Part shown: positions 42,058 through 50,919 of the stretch, piece after piece | How the letters are laid out: each line of letters begins with the position of its first letter | Numbering within the stretch: position 1 is the first letter of the stretch | The notes under the pieces: generated by a model | What the model saw: the letters and a program-made list of their open reading frames with translations, nothing else | What the model was told of the DNA's origin: nothing | Database searches by the model: none | Made by a program: the position numbers and the translations under genes | DNA from: Bacillota bacterium | GTDB lineage: Bacteria > Bacillota > Sulfobacillia > JACIYH01 | Direction of reading: 5' to 3' | Assembly (NCBI GenBank): GCA_014360055.1 | Contig: JACIYH010000005.1 | Span: 1 to 61,191, forward strand | DNA: 61,191 nucleotides

Positions 42058-42921
42058 TCAGCGCAGGCCCAGGTATTCGGCGATGTTGGCCTGCTCGACC
42101 TTCACGGGGCGGATGCGCCCCGTCAGGGAGGTCATGAGCGACGTGACCCCGGGGCCGTGGCCGGACGTGTAGGAGTCGCTGTGGACGACCACACCGATGA
42201 TGACCGCCCCCCGGCGGTAGCTGCGCCCGTAGTACGAAGAGGCGTCGCGGATGGCCACGATGTCCCCCAGGCGGAGCCGGTCGAGCCCCAGTTCCCGCAG
42301 CCCCTCCTTCTCCATGGAGGTAATGTCGTAGTCGCCCCGTTCGGCGGCCGCCGAGCCCAGGCCGCTTCCCATGAATTCGGGGGGCACGATGCCCGCCACC
42401 GGTACCTCCAGGGCACCGTCCTTCTCCTGGATGCCCATTTTGTCCAGCAGGCGAGGGTCCAGGTTCATACACCTGACGTCAGGGTATCCCTCGATTTCCA
42501 GGCCCTGCCCCCAGGCCCGTACCTGGATCTTGTCCCCGATCACCAGCTTTTCCAGTACCTCGGGCGGGAAATCGATGAGCACGTGCTCTATCCCGCCGTG
42601 TTTGCCCGTTACCACTCCCCGGGCTCCCTTGGCGTCGCCCGAGACCACGTAGGCATCGTTGCCCACGCAGGACAGGGTATTGTAGCCGTGGTTGGGAGTC
42701 TCGTCTTTGCTCTTAGTACTCACGCCGGGTTCCACGTGGTCACCAGCCCAACCGAAGGCGGGGTCGCCCACCCTCACATTGTAGGTAATACCACCGGTGC
42801 CCGGCAGTACCCGGGCTACCCCGTCGTACCCCACCCGGTGCGGGGGCTGGGCGCCTCCCGGGCTGGATACCTCACCAAGGACCGATATCATGACCAGCCG
42901 GTCTCTGTTCGTCTTAAGCAT
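42058..42921 (-). CDS. DUF4438 domain-containing protein
   Basis: A 287-residue protein: VSSPGGAQPPHRVGYDGVARVLPGTGGITYNVRVGD, KSKDETPNHGYNTLSCVGNDA, GVVTGKHGGIEHVLIDF, and GAVIIGVVVHSDSYTSGHGPGVT. The many conserved Gly/His/Asp residues suggest an enzyme, but I know of no established function. The start at ATG 42921 has GGAGGG about 8 bases upstream. It is transcribed away from the mrp-type gene. Confidence 0.82.
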   Translation of the reverse strand: MLKTNRDRLVMISVLGEVSSPGGAQPPHRVGYDGVARVLPGTGGITYNVRVGDPAFGWAGDHVEPGVSTKSKDETPNHGYNTLSCVGNDAYVVSGDAKGARGVVTGKHGGIEHVLIDFPPEVLEKLVIGDKIQVRAWGQGLEIEGYPDVRCMNLDPRLLDKMGIQEKDGALEVPVAGIVPPEFMGSGLGSAAAERGDYDITSMEKEGLRELGLDRLRLGDIVAIRDASSYYGRSYRRGAVIIGVVVHSDSYTSGHGPGVTSLMTSLTGRIRPVKVEQANIAEYLGLR

Positions 42922-42963
42922 GTTACCATCCCTCCTACCCATGGCCCGGCGTCCCAGCTGCCG

Positions 42964-43026
42964 GTTGCGGATGCAACTATCAGGCTTCGCCACAGCGCCG
43001 CGGCCGACCTGCCTGAGGGGCGCTGT
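42964..43026. promoter_or_regulatory. Two inverted repeats between divergent DUF4438 and mrp genes
   Basis: GTTGC-GGAT-GCAAC (42964-42977) and a longer dyad ACAGCGCC (42992-42999) with GGCGCTGT (43019-43026). They occupy the 180-base divergent promoter region and could be a shared operator. No strong promoter elements are visible for either gene; TACTAT at 43047-43052 is a candidate -10 for mrp. Confidence 0.35.
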
Positions 43027-43101
43027 GCGCATGGCCCGCGAAATGTTACTATGTTGTCCGCGGACGGTGGGCGTGGAGGAGGACTCCGCAGGAGGTGGCA
43101 G

Positions 43102-44157
43102 ATGGTTTCACGGGAGCAGGTGCTGGAAGCCCTGGGCCGGGTGATGGACCCCGAACTGGGGCGCAGTCTCACCGAACTGGGCATGGTCAGGGGAACCCAG
43201 ATCGAGGGAGGAAAGGTACGGGTGGGGGTAGCCCTCACCGTGCCCGGATGCCCTCTGCGCAACAAGATCCGGGATGACGTGGTAGCCGAGGTAGGTCGTG
43301 TCCCCGGGGTGGAGGAGGTGGAGGTGGACCTCTCGGCCATGACCGACGCCGAGCGGGAGGCCCTGGGCGAGCGGCTGCGGCGGGAGATGGCCCGCCCCAC
43401 GGGTATCATGAGCCCCGCCTCCCGCACCCGGGTGATCGCCGTGGGGAGCGGCAAAGGAGGCGTGGGTAAGTCGACCGTCACCGTGAACCTGGCGGCGGCG
43501 ACGGCCGCCGCGGGCCGCGAGGTGGGCCTGCTGGACGCGGACATCTACGGATTCAGCATCCCCCACCTGCTGGGGATCGACGGTACCCCCCGCGCGAAGG
43601 ACGGCAAGATCGTCCCCCTGGAGAGCCACGGCATGGAGGTGATGTCCATCGGCTTTTTCCTGCCGGAGGACCAGCCCGTCATCTGGCGGGGTCCCCTCCT
43701 CATCCGGGCCCTGCAGCAGATGCTACAGGACGTGGAGTGGGGCGACCCCGAGTTCCTGTTCATCGACCTGCCGCCCGGGACGGGGGACATCCCCCTGTCG
43801 GTGACCCAGATGTTGCCCCGCAGTGCCCTGGTGCTGGTGACCACCCCCCAGCCCGCCTCGGTGCAGGTGGCCAGCCGGGCGGGAGCCTTCGCGCGGCGGG
43901 CAAATCAGGAGATCCTGGGCGTGGTGGAGAACATGTCCTACTTCGTCTGCCCCGGGTGTGGCCGCCGCACCCATGTATTCGGCCGGGGCGGGGGAGAGGA
44001 ACTGGCCCGCCACCTGGGCGTGCCCTTCCTGGGGGAGATCCCGCTCACGGAGGAAATCCGCAGCGGTTCCGATCTGGGCCGGCCCGTGGCTATCTATGAC
44101 CCGGAGAGCGAGGCCGGACGGGCCTTCGCCGCCATCGCCCGCCGCCTGACGGGCTGA
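43102..44157 (+). CDS. Mrp/NBP35 family Fe-S carrier ATPase with N-terminal MIP18 domain
   Basis: A 351-residue protein. Residues 1-80 are a MIP18/DUF59 domain (VLEALGRVMDPELGRSLTELGMVR); then a deviant P-loop GKGGVGKS (about 117-124), LDADIYGFSIP, FIDLPPGTGD and a C-terminal CPGC that holds a bridging 4Fe-4S cluster in the dimer. It should carry Fe-S clusters to apo-proteins. ATG 43102 follows AGGAGGTGG. The open frame runs back over 1 kb, antisense to the DUF4438 gene, and is ignored. Confidence 0.92.
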   Translation: MVSREQVLEALGRVMDPELGRSLTELGMVRGTQIEGGKVRVGVALTVPGCPLRNKIRDDVVAEVGRVPGVEEVEVDLSAMTDAEREALGERLRREMARPTGIMSPASRTRVIAVGSGKGGVGKSTVTVNLAAATAAAGREVGLLDADIYGFSIPHLLGIDGTPRAKDGKIVPLESHGMEVMSIGFFLPEDQPVIWRGPLLIRALQQMLQDVEWGDPEFLFIDLPPGTGDIPLSVTQMLPRSALVLVTTPQPASVQVASRAGAFARRANQEILGVVENMSYFVCPGCGRRTHVFGRGGGEELARHLGVPFLGEIPLTEEIRSGSDLGRPVAIYDPESEAGRAFAAIARRLTG

Positions 44158-44249
44158 CCCCGGCGACGCCCGCCGGCGCGGTCCCCGTCCCGGCGACGCG
44201 ACCGGGTCCCGCGCGCCGGGCTGTCGCTTCAGCCGGCGAGCAGGTGCCG

Positions 44250-45005
44250 CTACCGGTTGAGCAGGGCGGCCAGTTCCCCGGCGTTTTGCAGGGCGAATCC
44301 CTGGGCGTCGTTGTTGAAGTAGGCGAAGACGTCCCGGCCCTCCGCCCGCCAGCGTGCGATCCTCTCTGCCCAGGTCTCCAGTTCCTGGGTGGAGTAGCAG
44401 GAACTGTAGAGCCGGTGGCTCCCGTGGAAGCGCACGTATACGAAGTCGGCGGTGGCCTCCCGGCAGGAGGGCCAGCGAGGTGCGTCCGCCACGCACAGAG
44501 CATGGTTGAGTCGCAGCAGGAACTCGTACAGCTCCGGCGCAAACCAACTCTGGTGCCGGAACTCGAAGGCATGTCGGGTGTGGCCGGCCACGGCCTTCAG
44601 GAGGTTGCAGAAGGCGCCCAACTTCGCCAGGTCAAGCCGGAAGCTGGGTGGGAACTGCCAGAGCACGACCGCCAGCTTCTCCTTGAGTGCTGCCGCGTGG
44701 GCGAAGAACCGCGAGGTTTCGTCTTCGACTTCCGCCAGCCTCTTGAGGTGAGTGATCAGGCGGCTCCCCTTGATGGCAAAGACGAAGTCGGGCGGTGTCT
44801 GCTCGTACCACCCGGCGAAGGTGCTGCGGCGGGGCAGGCGGTAAAACGTGACATTCAGTTCCACGGTAGGGAAAGTCCCCGCATAGTGGGACAGCCACTG
44901 CCGCGTAGGCAGGCCTTCCGGGTAGAAACGCCCCCGCCAGTGCGAGTAGTTGTACCCACTGGTGCCGACGTACAGCATCCCGGTGCGGCCAGGCACCACT
45001 GACAC
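44250..45005 (-). CDS. DUF72 (YecE) family protein
   Basis: A 251-residue TIM-barrel-like protein: LYVGTSGYNYSHWRGRFYPEGLP, FPTVELNVTFYRLPRRSTFAGWYEQTPPDFVFAIKGSRLITH, VVLWQFPPSFRLDL, AFEFRHQSW and YVRFHGSHRLYSSCYS. The family is common but has no proven activity. GTG 45005 is chosen over ATG 44978. It is the last gene of a minus-strand series after galU and the S24-like regulator. Confidence 0.88.
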   Translation of the reverse strand: MSVVPGRTGMLYVGTSGYNYSHWRGRFYPEGLPTRQWLSHYAGTFPTVELNVTFYRLPRRSTFAGWYEQTPPDFVFAIKGSRLITHLKRLAEVEDETSRFFAHAAALKEKLAVVLWQFPPSFRLDLAKLGAFCNLLKAVAGHTRHAFEFRHQSWFAPELYEFLLRLNHALCVADAPRWPSCREATADFVYVRFHGSHRLYSSCYSTQELETWAERIARWRAEGRDVFAYFNNDAQGFALQNAGELAALLNR

Positions 45006-45080
45006 GTTGCAGGCCCTCTCCTTCTGGGTGCCGCCCCAGTTTGCGTTTAACTTCGCGACAGGTCCCGTCTGTCCTGCTGC

Positions 45081-45674
45081 TCAGAGGTTGCGGTAGACGG
45101 CCATCACCCGGCCCACCAGGGTGGGCGGCAGGGACCACTCCTGTGGCTGCCCGGTGACCGGGTGGGCGAACAGGGGCGAGGCCTCGGGGCCGTAGTAGCG
45201 GAGCAGCACGGGAAGCTCGCCTGCGATGGCCAGCACGGTGTCGCCGGGGTGAAGGGGTGCTTCGGGGTCGACGGCCAGCTGGTCGCCGGCCATGAAAAAC
45301 GGGAAATATTCTCCCGACAGCCAGTCCAGGGCAAACGCCCGCTCGCTGAGGTCCCGGCGGGGGAGAGGGCTGACTCCCGCCCACACGGGTCCCCCGTCGG
45401 GACCGAGCCCGCGGGCGAGGGGGAGCAGGTCGCTGGAGTAAGCGGGTCGGCGCTCCCTCACCCGGTTGGGGAGGGGCGAAGGCCGGCGCAGTCTTTCCGG
45501 GAAAACCCCGGTGAGAACGGCCTTCTTGAACTCCTTGAAACCGCGGAAACGGGCTTTGTGCAGCCAGTAGTATATCGACTTGGCCTCCGAGTAGCCCAGG
45601 GCCCGTGCGGCTTCTTGCACGGTGACGGCCGGGTTCTGCCGCACGATCTCGGCCATCTGGTCGAGGACGTCCAA
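45081..45674 (-). CDS. HTH regulator with a degenerate S24/LexA-like domain
   Basis: A 197-residue protein. The N-terminus is a helix-turn-helix (VQEAARALGYSEAKSIYYWLHKARFRGF). The C-terminal half resembles the LexA/S24 fold (FMAGDQLAVDPEAPLHPGDTVLAIAGELPVLLRYYG ... LVGRVMAVYRNL). The catalytic Ser of the usual GDSM is replaced by Gln (GDQL) and no lysine stands at the expected place, so self-cleavage is unlikely. TTG 45674 has GAGGGG upstream; GTG 45692 is an alternative without a ribosome site. Confidence 0.65.
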   Translation of the reverse strand: MDVLDQMAEIVRQNPAVTVQEAARALGYSEAKSIYYWLHKARFRGFKEFKKAVLTGVFPERLRRPSPLPNRVRERRPAYSSDLLPLARGLGPDGGPVWAGVSPLPRRDLSERAFALDWLSGEYFPFFMAGDQLAVDPEAPLHPGDTVLAIAGELPVLLRYYGPEASPLFAHPVTGQPQEWSLPPTLVGRVMAVYRNL

Positions 45675-45734
45675 AGCTGCCCATCCCCTCACGGCCAGGC
45701 TGGGTAGTGATTACACCTCGGGGAGGGCACACCT

Positions 45735-45751
45735 TTACCCCTGTTGGGTAA
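45735..45751. promoter_or_regulatory. Operator-like dyad upstream of the S24-like regulator
   Basis: TTACCC (45735-45740), five bases and GGGTAA (45746-45751) form a perfect inverted repeat about 60 bases upstream of the S24-like gene and within the galU-regulator gap. It may be the regulator's own binding site. Confidence 0.45.
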
Positions 45752-45799
45752 CGCTTTTCCCCATTTCCTGTAGCAAAGGGTAGACGGGACGCGCGGCGA

Positions 45800-46687
45800 T
45801 CAGACCGCCCGCGGACGTTCCTGGCTCCTCGAGACGACCTCTTGCAGGAAGGCGCGGAAGGCGGGCCCCAGGTCGGGGCGGGCGAGGGCGAATTCCACGG
45901 TGGCCATGAGAAAGCCCAGCTTGTCGCCCACGTCGTAGCGGGCGGCCCGGGGGCGGTAAGCGTAAAGCGGCTGGCGCCGTGCCAGTTCACGCAGGGCGTC
46001 GGTCAGCTGGATTTCTCCTCCGAAACCGGGCGGCTGGTGTTCCAGGATGGCGAACACCTCGGCGTCCAGCACGTAACGTCCTACGATGGCAAGGTGGGAG
46101 GGCGCCTCTTCGGGGCGGGGCTTTTCCACCAGATCCCGTACCCGGTACAGACCCGGAGATACTTCTTCGGCATCCACCACCCCGTAGCGCGAAACTTCCC
46201 GGGGGGTGACGGGCACCACGGCGATCACGCTGCCGTCCACGCGGGCGGCCACCTCCACCAGTTCGCCCAGGCACGGCTGCTCCCCCACGAAAACCTCGTC
46301 CCCCAGCAGTACGGCAAAGGGTTCCCGGCCCACGTGGTGGCGGGCCATGAGTACAGCGTGGCCGAGACCGCGGGGTTCGGGCTGGCGCACGTAATGCACG
46401 AAGGCGTTGTCCTCCTGCTGGATGAGATCGAGGAGGTGATCCTTGTCGCTTTGCTTCAGGTGACTCTCCAGTTCCGCGGCCCGGTCGAAGTGGTCCTCTA
46501 TGGCCCGCTTGTTTCTGCCCGTCACCAGCAGGATGTCCCTGATCCCGGCCGCCAGGGCTTCTTCCACCACGTACTGGATGATGGGGGTATCCACCAGGGG
46601 GAGCATCTCCTTGGGCTGAGCCTTGGTGGCAGGCAGGAAGCGCGTACCAAGTCCCGCCGCCGGAATGACCGCCTTTTTCACCTGCAT
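45800..46687 (-). CDS. galU: UTP--glucose-1-phosphate uridylyltransferase
   Basis: A 295-residue nucleotidyltransferase: KKAVIPAAGLGTRFLPATKAQPKEMLPLVDTPIIQYVVEEA, GRNKRAIEDHFDRAAELE, QPEPRGLGHAV, VLLGDEVF and VEKPRPEEAPS. It makes UDP-glucose for cell-surface sugars. ATG 46687 lies 8 bases after GGGGGAG; a second ATG six bases earlier is less well spaced. Confidence 0.95.
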   Translation of the reverse strand: MQVKKAVIPAAGLGTRFLPATKAQPKEMLPLVDTPIIQYVVEEALAAGIRDILLVTGRNKRAIEDHFDRAAELESHLKQSDKDHLLDLIQQEDNAFVHYVRQPEPRGLGHAVLMARHHVGREPFAVLLGDEVFVGEQPCLGELVEVAARVDGSVIAVVPVTPREVSRYGVVDAEEVSPGLYRVRDLVEKPRPEEAPSHLAIVGRYVLDAEVFAILEHQPPGFGGEIQLTDALRELARRQPLYAYRPRAARYDVGDKLGFLMATVEFALARPDLGPAFRAFLQEVVSRSQERPRAV

Positions 46688-46761
46688 GAGCATCACTCCC
46701 CCGGTGAGTGTAGCACGGATTTCCACCTGCGGACAACCAGGAATCGTGGGACGGGCAACCC

Positions 46762-46836
46762 GGCCGGGGCAGCGGGGCGCGTCGTGCCGGTGGGCCACGG
46801 GATGGCCGGGGCAGCCGGGCCCGTGGTGCCGGTGGC
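46762..46836. repeat. Two 33-base direct repeats, 42-base period, before glyQ
   Basis: 46762-46794 and 46804-46836 agree at 29 of 33 positions, both beginning GGCCGGGGCAGC and ending near GTGCCGGTGG. They fill much of the 226-base gap between galU and glyQ. Probably a small tandem duplication; no function is evident. Confidence 0.6.
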
Positions 46837-46855
46837 GCCGGCCGGCCGGTCGGGC

Positions 46856-46884
46856 TTGACCCCCGCATGGGGCATTGCTACACT
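46856..46884 (+). promoter_or_regulatory. Sigma-A promoter of the glyQ operon
   Basis: TTGACC (46856-46861) and TACACT (46879-46884) with a 17-base spacer. The leader before the glyQ start would be only about 25 bases, too short for a glycine T-box. Confidence 0.75.
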
Positions 46885-46913
46885 GGGCGCAGTGAACGGG
46901 AGGGGGTGGGTCT

Positions 46914-47858
46914 TTGCCCGAGCGCGCACTGCGGGCTACCCGGGGCCCCGGGACAGGGGGGGGCCGCTACCTGCAGGACATCATACATACCCTGGATCGG
47001 TTCTGGGCCGGGCAGGGCTGCCTGATCTGGTTCCCCTATGACGTGGAGAAAGGGGCCGGCACCATGAACCCGGCCACCTTCCTGCGTGTGCTGGGACCGG
47101 AGCCCTGGCGGGTTGCCTACGTGGAACCTTCCCGGCGGCCGGCCGACGGCAGGTACGGAGACAACCCCAACCGGCTGTACCAGCACCTCCAGTATCAGGT
47201 AATCATGAAGCCTTCGCCCGACGACATCCAGGACGTCTACCTGGAGAGCCTGGAGGCAATCGGGCTCGACCGGCGCTCCCACGACATCCGCTTCGTGGAG
47301 GACAACTGGGAATCCCCCACCCTGGGCGCTTCGGGCCAGGGCTGGGAGGTGTGGGCCGACGGGATGGAGATCACCCAGTTCACCTACTTCCAGACCGTGG
47401 GAGGGCGTGAGTGCCGGCCGGTGGCGGTGGAGATAACGTACGGTCTGGAGCGCCTGGCCGCCTACATCCAGGGCGTGGAAGACATCTACCGCGTCGCCCT
47501 GTCGCCCCAGATGACCTACCACGACCTGTTCCGCCGGAATGAATGGGAGCAGTCCCGCTACAGTTTCGAGGTGGCGGACGTCGCCCTCATGCGCCAGTTG
47601 TTCGACGCCTACGAGGCGGAGGCCACCCGCTGCCTGGAGGCGGGGCTGCTTCTGCCTGCCTACGATTACGTCCTCAAGTGTTCGCACACCTTCAACATCC
47701 TGGACGCCCGGGGTGCGGTGAGCCTGGGCGAGCGGACCTCCTACCTGACCCGGTGTCGTCACCTGGCCCGCCGGTGTGCCGATCTGTACCTGGAGCAGAG
47801 GGAAGAGGCCGGCTACCCCTGGCGGGACCGCTGGGGAGAGGGGCCGGGCGCATGCTGA
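46914..47858 (+). CDS. glyQ: Glycine--tRNA ligase alpha subunit
   Basis: A 314-residue Gly[84 protein letters not shown] and [21 protein letters not shown] are highly conserved class II synthetase segments of the catalytic subunit. TTG 46914 follows GGGAGGGGGTGGG; a short Arg/Gly-rich lead precedes the domain. glyS follows 13 bases downstream. Confidence 0.97.
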   Translation: MPERALRATRGPGTGGGRYLQDIIHTLDRFWAGQGCLIWFPYDVEKGAGTMNPATFLRVLGPEPWRVAYVEPSRRPADGRYGDNPNRLYQHLQYQVIMKPSPDDIQDVYLESLEAIGLDRRSHDIRFVEDNWESPTLGASGQGWEVWADGMEITQFTYFQTVGGRECRPVAVEITYGLERLAAYIQGVEDIYRVALSPQMTYHDLFRRNEWEQSRYSFEVADVALMRQLFDAYEAEATRCLEAGLLLPAYDYVLKCSHTFNILDARGAVSLGERTSYLTRCRHLARRCADLYLEQREEAGYPWRDRWGEGPGAC

Positions 47859-47871
47859 GGGGGCTGGACGC

Positions 47872-49965
47872 ATGGATTTCGTGATGGAGGTGGGCGTGGA
47901 AGAGGTGCCGGCCCGGTTCCTGCCGCCGGCCCTGGCGCAACTGGAGGAGATGGGGTGGCGGGCACTGGAGGAAGCCCGCCTGCGCCCCGCCTCGCTCTCG
48001 GCCCTGGGGACTCCCCGGCGCCTGGTGCTGCGGGTGGAGGGCCTGCCCGAGCGGCAGGAACCCCGGGTGGTCAAGGTGAGAGGCCCTTCCCGGCGGGTGG
48101 CGTTCGACGAACAGGGCCGTCCCACCCGGGCGGCCCTCGGGTTCGCCGCCGGCCAGGGGGTGGCGGTCGAAGACCTGGTGGTGGAGGACACCCCTGGGGG
48201 CGAGTACGTCTTCGCCAGACGGCTTGAGGAGGGTGGCCCCGCCGGCCAGGTGCTGTCCGAATTGATGCCGCGCCTGCTGGGGGCGCTGGAGTTCCCCCGC
48301 ATGATGCGCTGGGGTTGGGGAGAGTTCCGCTTCGTGCGGCCGGTACGGTGGATCCTGGCCCTGCTGGAGGACCGGGTGGTGCCCTTTTCCTTCGCCGGGG
48401 TACACAGCGGGCGCACCACCCGCGGCCACCGCTCCCTGCACCCGGGCCCCCTCGACGTGGGCCACGCGCGGGACTACCTGCGGGCAGTGACGGAGGCCGG
48501 GGTGGTGCTGGACCCGGCCGCGCGTCGGCTCCAGATCAGGGAGGCGGTGGAGAGGGCCGCGGCCCGCGCGGGCGGAGAGGTGCTGTGGGACGAAGAACTG
48601 GCCGAGGAAGTAACTTTCCTGGCGGAGCACCCCACCGCCGTGGAAGGGCGGTTCGAGCCCGATTATCTCTCGCTGCCCCGTGAGGTGATCATCACCGTAC
48701 TCCGGCACCACCAGCGCTTTTTCGCCGTACGCGTACCGGGCGACCCGGCTGCCCTGCTCCCTGCCTTCGTAGGGGTGCGGGATGGGGGCGAGGAGGGTAT
48801 CGAGATCGTCCGGGCCGGGTACGAGCGGGTGGTACAGGCCCGGCTGGCGGATGCCCGCTTTTTCTACGGAGAAGACCTCAAGGTCCCCCTCGAGCGCTGG
48901 GGGGAGTCCCTGGCCGGGGTGGGGTTCCTCGAGGGTATGGGTACGCTCCAGGACAAGGTGACCCGCATGGAGGCCCTGGCCGGCTTTCTGGCCTACTCCT
49001 TCGGGCTGGACGAGCGCCTCACCGCGGTCTGCCGGCGGGCGGCCCGTCTCTCCAAGGCGGACCGCGCCACCTCCATGGTGCGGGAACTCCCCGAACTGGA
49101 GGGCGTCATGGGCAGGGAATACGCCCTGCGTTCGGGCGAGGACCCCGCCGTGGCCGGTGCCATCCGCGACCACTACCTGCCCCGCTTTGCCGGGGACGAA
49201 TTGCCCGCTTCCCTTGCGGGGATGGTGGTAAGCCTGGCCGATCGGCTGGATACGCTGGTGGGCGCCTTCGCCGCCGGCCTGGAGCCCACCGGGTCCCAGG
49301 ACCCCTACGGGCTGCGGCGGGCGGCGTACGGCCTGGTGCGCATCCTGTGGGCGGCCGGGCTGCGGCTGTCCCTGGGCTGGGCCATTGAGGAGGCCCAGGC
49401 CGCCTACCGCCAGGTGCTCGGCCGGCCAGAGCTGGCGCAGGGGGAGGCGGCCGAACGGGTCAAAGGCGCGCTGCTCGATTTCCTGCGCCAGCGGGTACGC
49501 AACCTGTTCGGCGAGCAGGGTATCCGGCCCGACTTCATCGAGGCGGTGGTGGGTGCCACGGACGATGTGAGCGACGCCTGGAACCGGGCCCGCTCACTGC
49601 AGGAGGCCAAGGACTACCCCGAGTTCGCCGATGCGCTGGCCGCCTTCCGGCGGGTGGTGACCCTGGCCGAGAAGGCGGAGGACGATACGGTGGACCCGGC
49701 GCTCCTGCGTGAGCCCCCCGAGCGCCAGCTCTGGGAGGCCTACCAGGCCTGCCGGCCCGTCGCCCGTGCTTACGCCGAGGCGGGGGACTGGCGGCGCTTC
49801 CTGGCGGCGGTGGCCACCCTGCGCCCGGCAGTGGACGCCTTCCTGGACCGCGTGCTGGTGATGGCGCCCGAAGAGCCCCTGCGGCGCAACCGGCTGGCGC
49901 TGCTGAGGCGGCTGGCCGATCTCTTCGGCCTGCTGGGAGACCTCTCCCGCGTGCTGGTGCTGTAA
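47872..49965 (+). CDS. glyS: Glycine--tRNA ligase beta subunit
   Basis: A 697-residue GlyS of standard length: DFVMEVGVEEVPARFLPPALAQLEE at the N-terminus, MMRWGWGEFRFVRPVRWILALLEDRVVPF, an HD-like region, ADRLDTLVGAFAAGLEPTGSQDPYGLRRAAYGLVRIL and the C-terminal anticodon-binding part (DRVLVMAPEEPLRRNRLALLRRLADLF). ATG 47872 follows GAGGGGG at a spacing of about 9; upstream in-frame starts lie inside glyQ. It binds tRNA-Gly for the alpha subunit. Confidence 0.96.
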   Translation: MDFVMEVGVEEVPARFLPPALAQLEEMGWRALEEARLRPASLSALGTPRRLVLRVEGLPERQEPRVVKVRGPSRRVAFDEQGRPTRAALGFAAGQGVAVEDLVVEDTPGGEYVFARRLEEGGPAGQVLSELMPRLLGALEFPRMMRWGWGEFRFVRPVRWILALLEDRVVPFSFAGVHSGRTTRGHRSLHPGPLDVGHARDYLRAVTEAGVVLDPAARRLQIREAVERAAARAGGEVLWDEELAEEVTFLAEHPTAVEGRFEPDYLSLPREVIITVLRHHQRFFAVRVPGDPAALLPAFVGVRDGGEEGIEIVRAGYERVVQARLADARFFYGEDLKVPLERWGESLAGVGFLEGMGTLQDKVTRMEALAGFLAYSFGLDERLTAVCRRAARLSKADRATSMVRELPELEGVMGREYALRSGEDPAVAGAIRDHYLPRFAGDELPASLAGMVVSLADRLDTLVGAFAAGLEPTGSQDPYGLRRAAYGLVRILWAAGLRLSLGWAIEEAQAAYRQVLGRPELAQGEAAERVKGALLDFLRQRVRNLFGEQGIRPDFIEAVVGATDDVSDAWNRARSLQEAKDYPEFADALAAFRRVVTLAEKAEDDTVDPALLREPPERQLWEAYQACRPVARAYAEAGDWRRFLAAVATLRPAVDAFLDRVLVMAPEEPLRRNRLALLRRLADLFGLLGDLSRVLVL

Positions 49966-50079
49966 CCGCTGCCCCTACCCGGCCCCGGCTCGCGGCGCGC
50001 GCATCCAGAAAATGGAGCCAGGGAGGATGGGAGGGGCCGGTGGCGAAATAGGGTATGTACGTGACGGGGTGGTGATCCC

Positions 50080-50919
50080 GTGGACGCCGGAGAGAGCGCC
50101 CGGACCCTGGTCTTCGTGGTCTCCGACTCCCTGGGGGAAACGGCGGAACTGGTGGCCCGGGCGGCGGCCATCCAGTTCGATTCCCACCGCATGGAATTCG
50201 TGCGCGTTCCCTACGTGGAGGATGCCCGGGTGCTCGCAGGGGTGTTCGAACACGCCCGCACCCGGCCCAGCCTGCTGGTGTACACCCTGGTGCGTCCCGA
50301 CCTGCGGCAACTGGTGGAGCGAGAGTCGCGGCGCCTGGGTATTCCCGCGGTGGATGTGCTGGGACCCCTGCTGGAGGCCATGGAGAAGGTGGCGGGCTTC
50401 CCGCCCCGCCTGCAGCCCCGCCTGATCCGCCAGCTCGACGAAGCCTATTTCCGCCGCATCGAGGCGGTGGAGTTCGCGGTGAAGTACGATGACGGGCGGG
50501 ACCTGAGGGGCCTCGGCCGGGCGGACCTGGTCCTGCTGGGGGTGTCGAGGACCTCCAAGACGCCGGTGAGCCTTTACCTGGCCCAGCGGGGTTACAAGGT
50601 GGCCAATGTGCCGCTGGTGCCGGAGATCCCGCTGCCCGAGGAACTCCTCGCCCTGCCCCGGGGCAAGGTGGTGGGTCTGACCATCGCCCCCGAGTGCCTC
50701 TGTGCGATCCGGAGCGAACGCGTCCGCACCATGGGCCTGAACGGGCCGGCGCGCTATGCCGATCCCGACCGCGTCAGGGATGAGCTGGCCTACGCCCGGG
50801 AAGTCTTCCGGCGCCTGGGTTGCCCCGTGGTGGATGTAACGCACCGTGCCGTGGAAGAAACTGCTAATCGCGTGCTCGAGGTGACCAGGCCTTTTCGGGA
50901 GGGGGAAGCCGTTGAGTAA
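50080..50919 (+). CDS. Pyruvate, phosphate dikinase regulatory protein (DUF299)
   Basis: A 279-residue bifunctional kinase/phosphorylase: VFVVSDSLGETAELVARAAA at the N-terminus, the P-loop GVSRTSKTPVSLYLA, and NVPLVPEIPLPEEL. It turns PPDK off and on by ADP-dependent phosphorylation and phosphate-dependent dephosphorylation of a threonine. It sits directly upstream of ppdK and overlaps it by 8 bases, which settles PPDK rather than PEP synthase as the likely target. GTG 50080 is the start. Confidence 0.94.
   Translation: MDAGESARTLVFVVSDSLGETAELVARAAAIQFDSHRMEFVRVPYVEDARVLAGVFEHARTRPSLLVYTLVRPDLRQLVERESRRLGIPAVDVLGPLLEAMEKVAGFPPRLQPRLIRQLDEAYFRRIEAVEFAVKYDDGRDLRGLGRADLVLLGVSRTSKTPVSLYLAQRGYKVANVPLVPEIPLPEELLALPRGKVVGLTIAPECLCAIRSERVRTMGLNGPARYADPDRVRDELAYAREVFRRLGCPVVDVTHRAVEETANRVLEVTRPFREGEAVE

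Noticed and set aside
41962-43101. A long N-terminal extension of the Mrp-like protein
   Set aside because: It runs antisense through the DUF4438 gene, and the ATG at 43102 has an excellent ribosome site directly before the MIP18 domain.
46694-46913. A possible glycine T-box upstream of glyQ
   Set aside because: A good promoter lies only about 30 bases before the start codon, and no T-box sequence or terminator was found.
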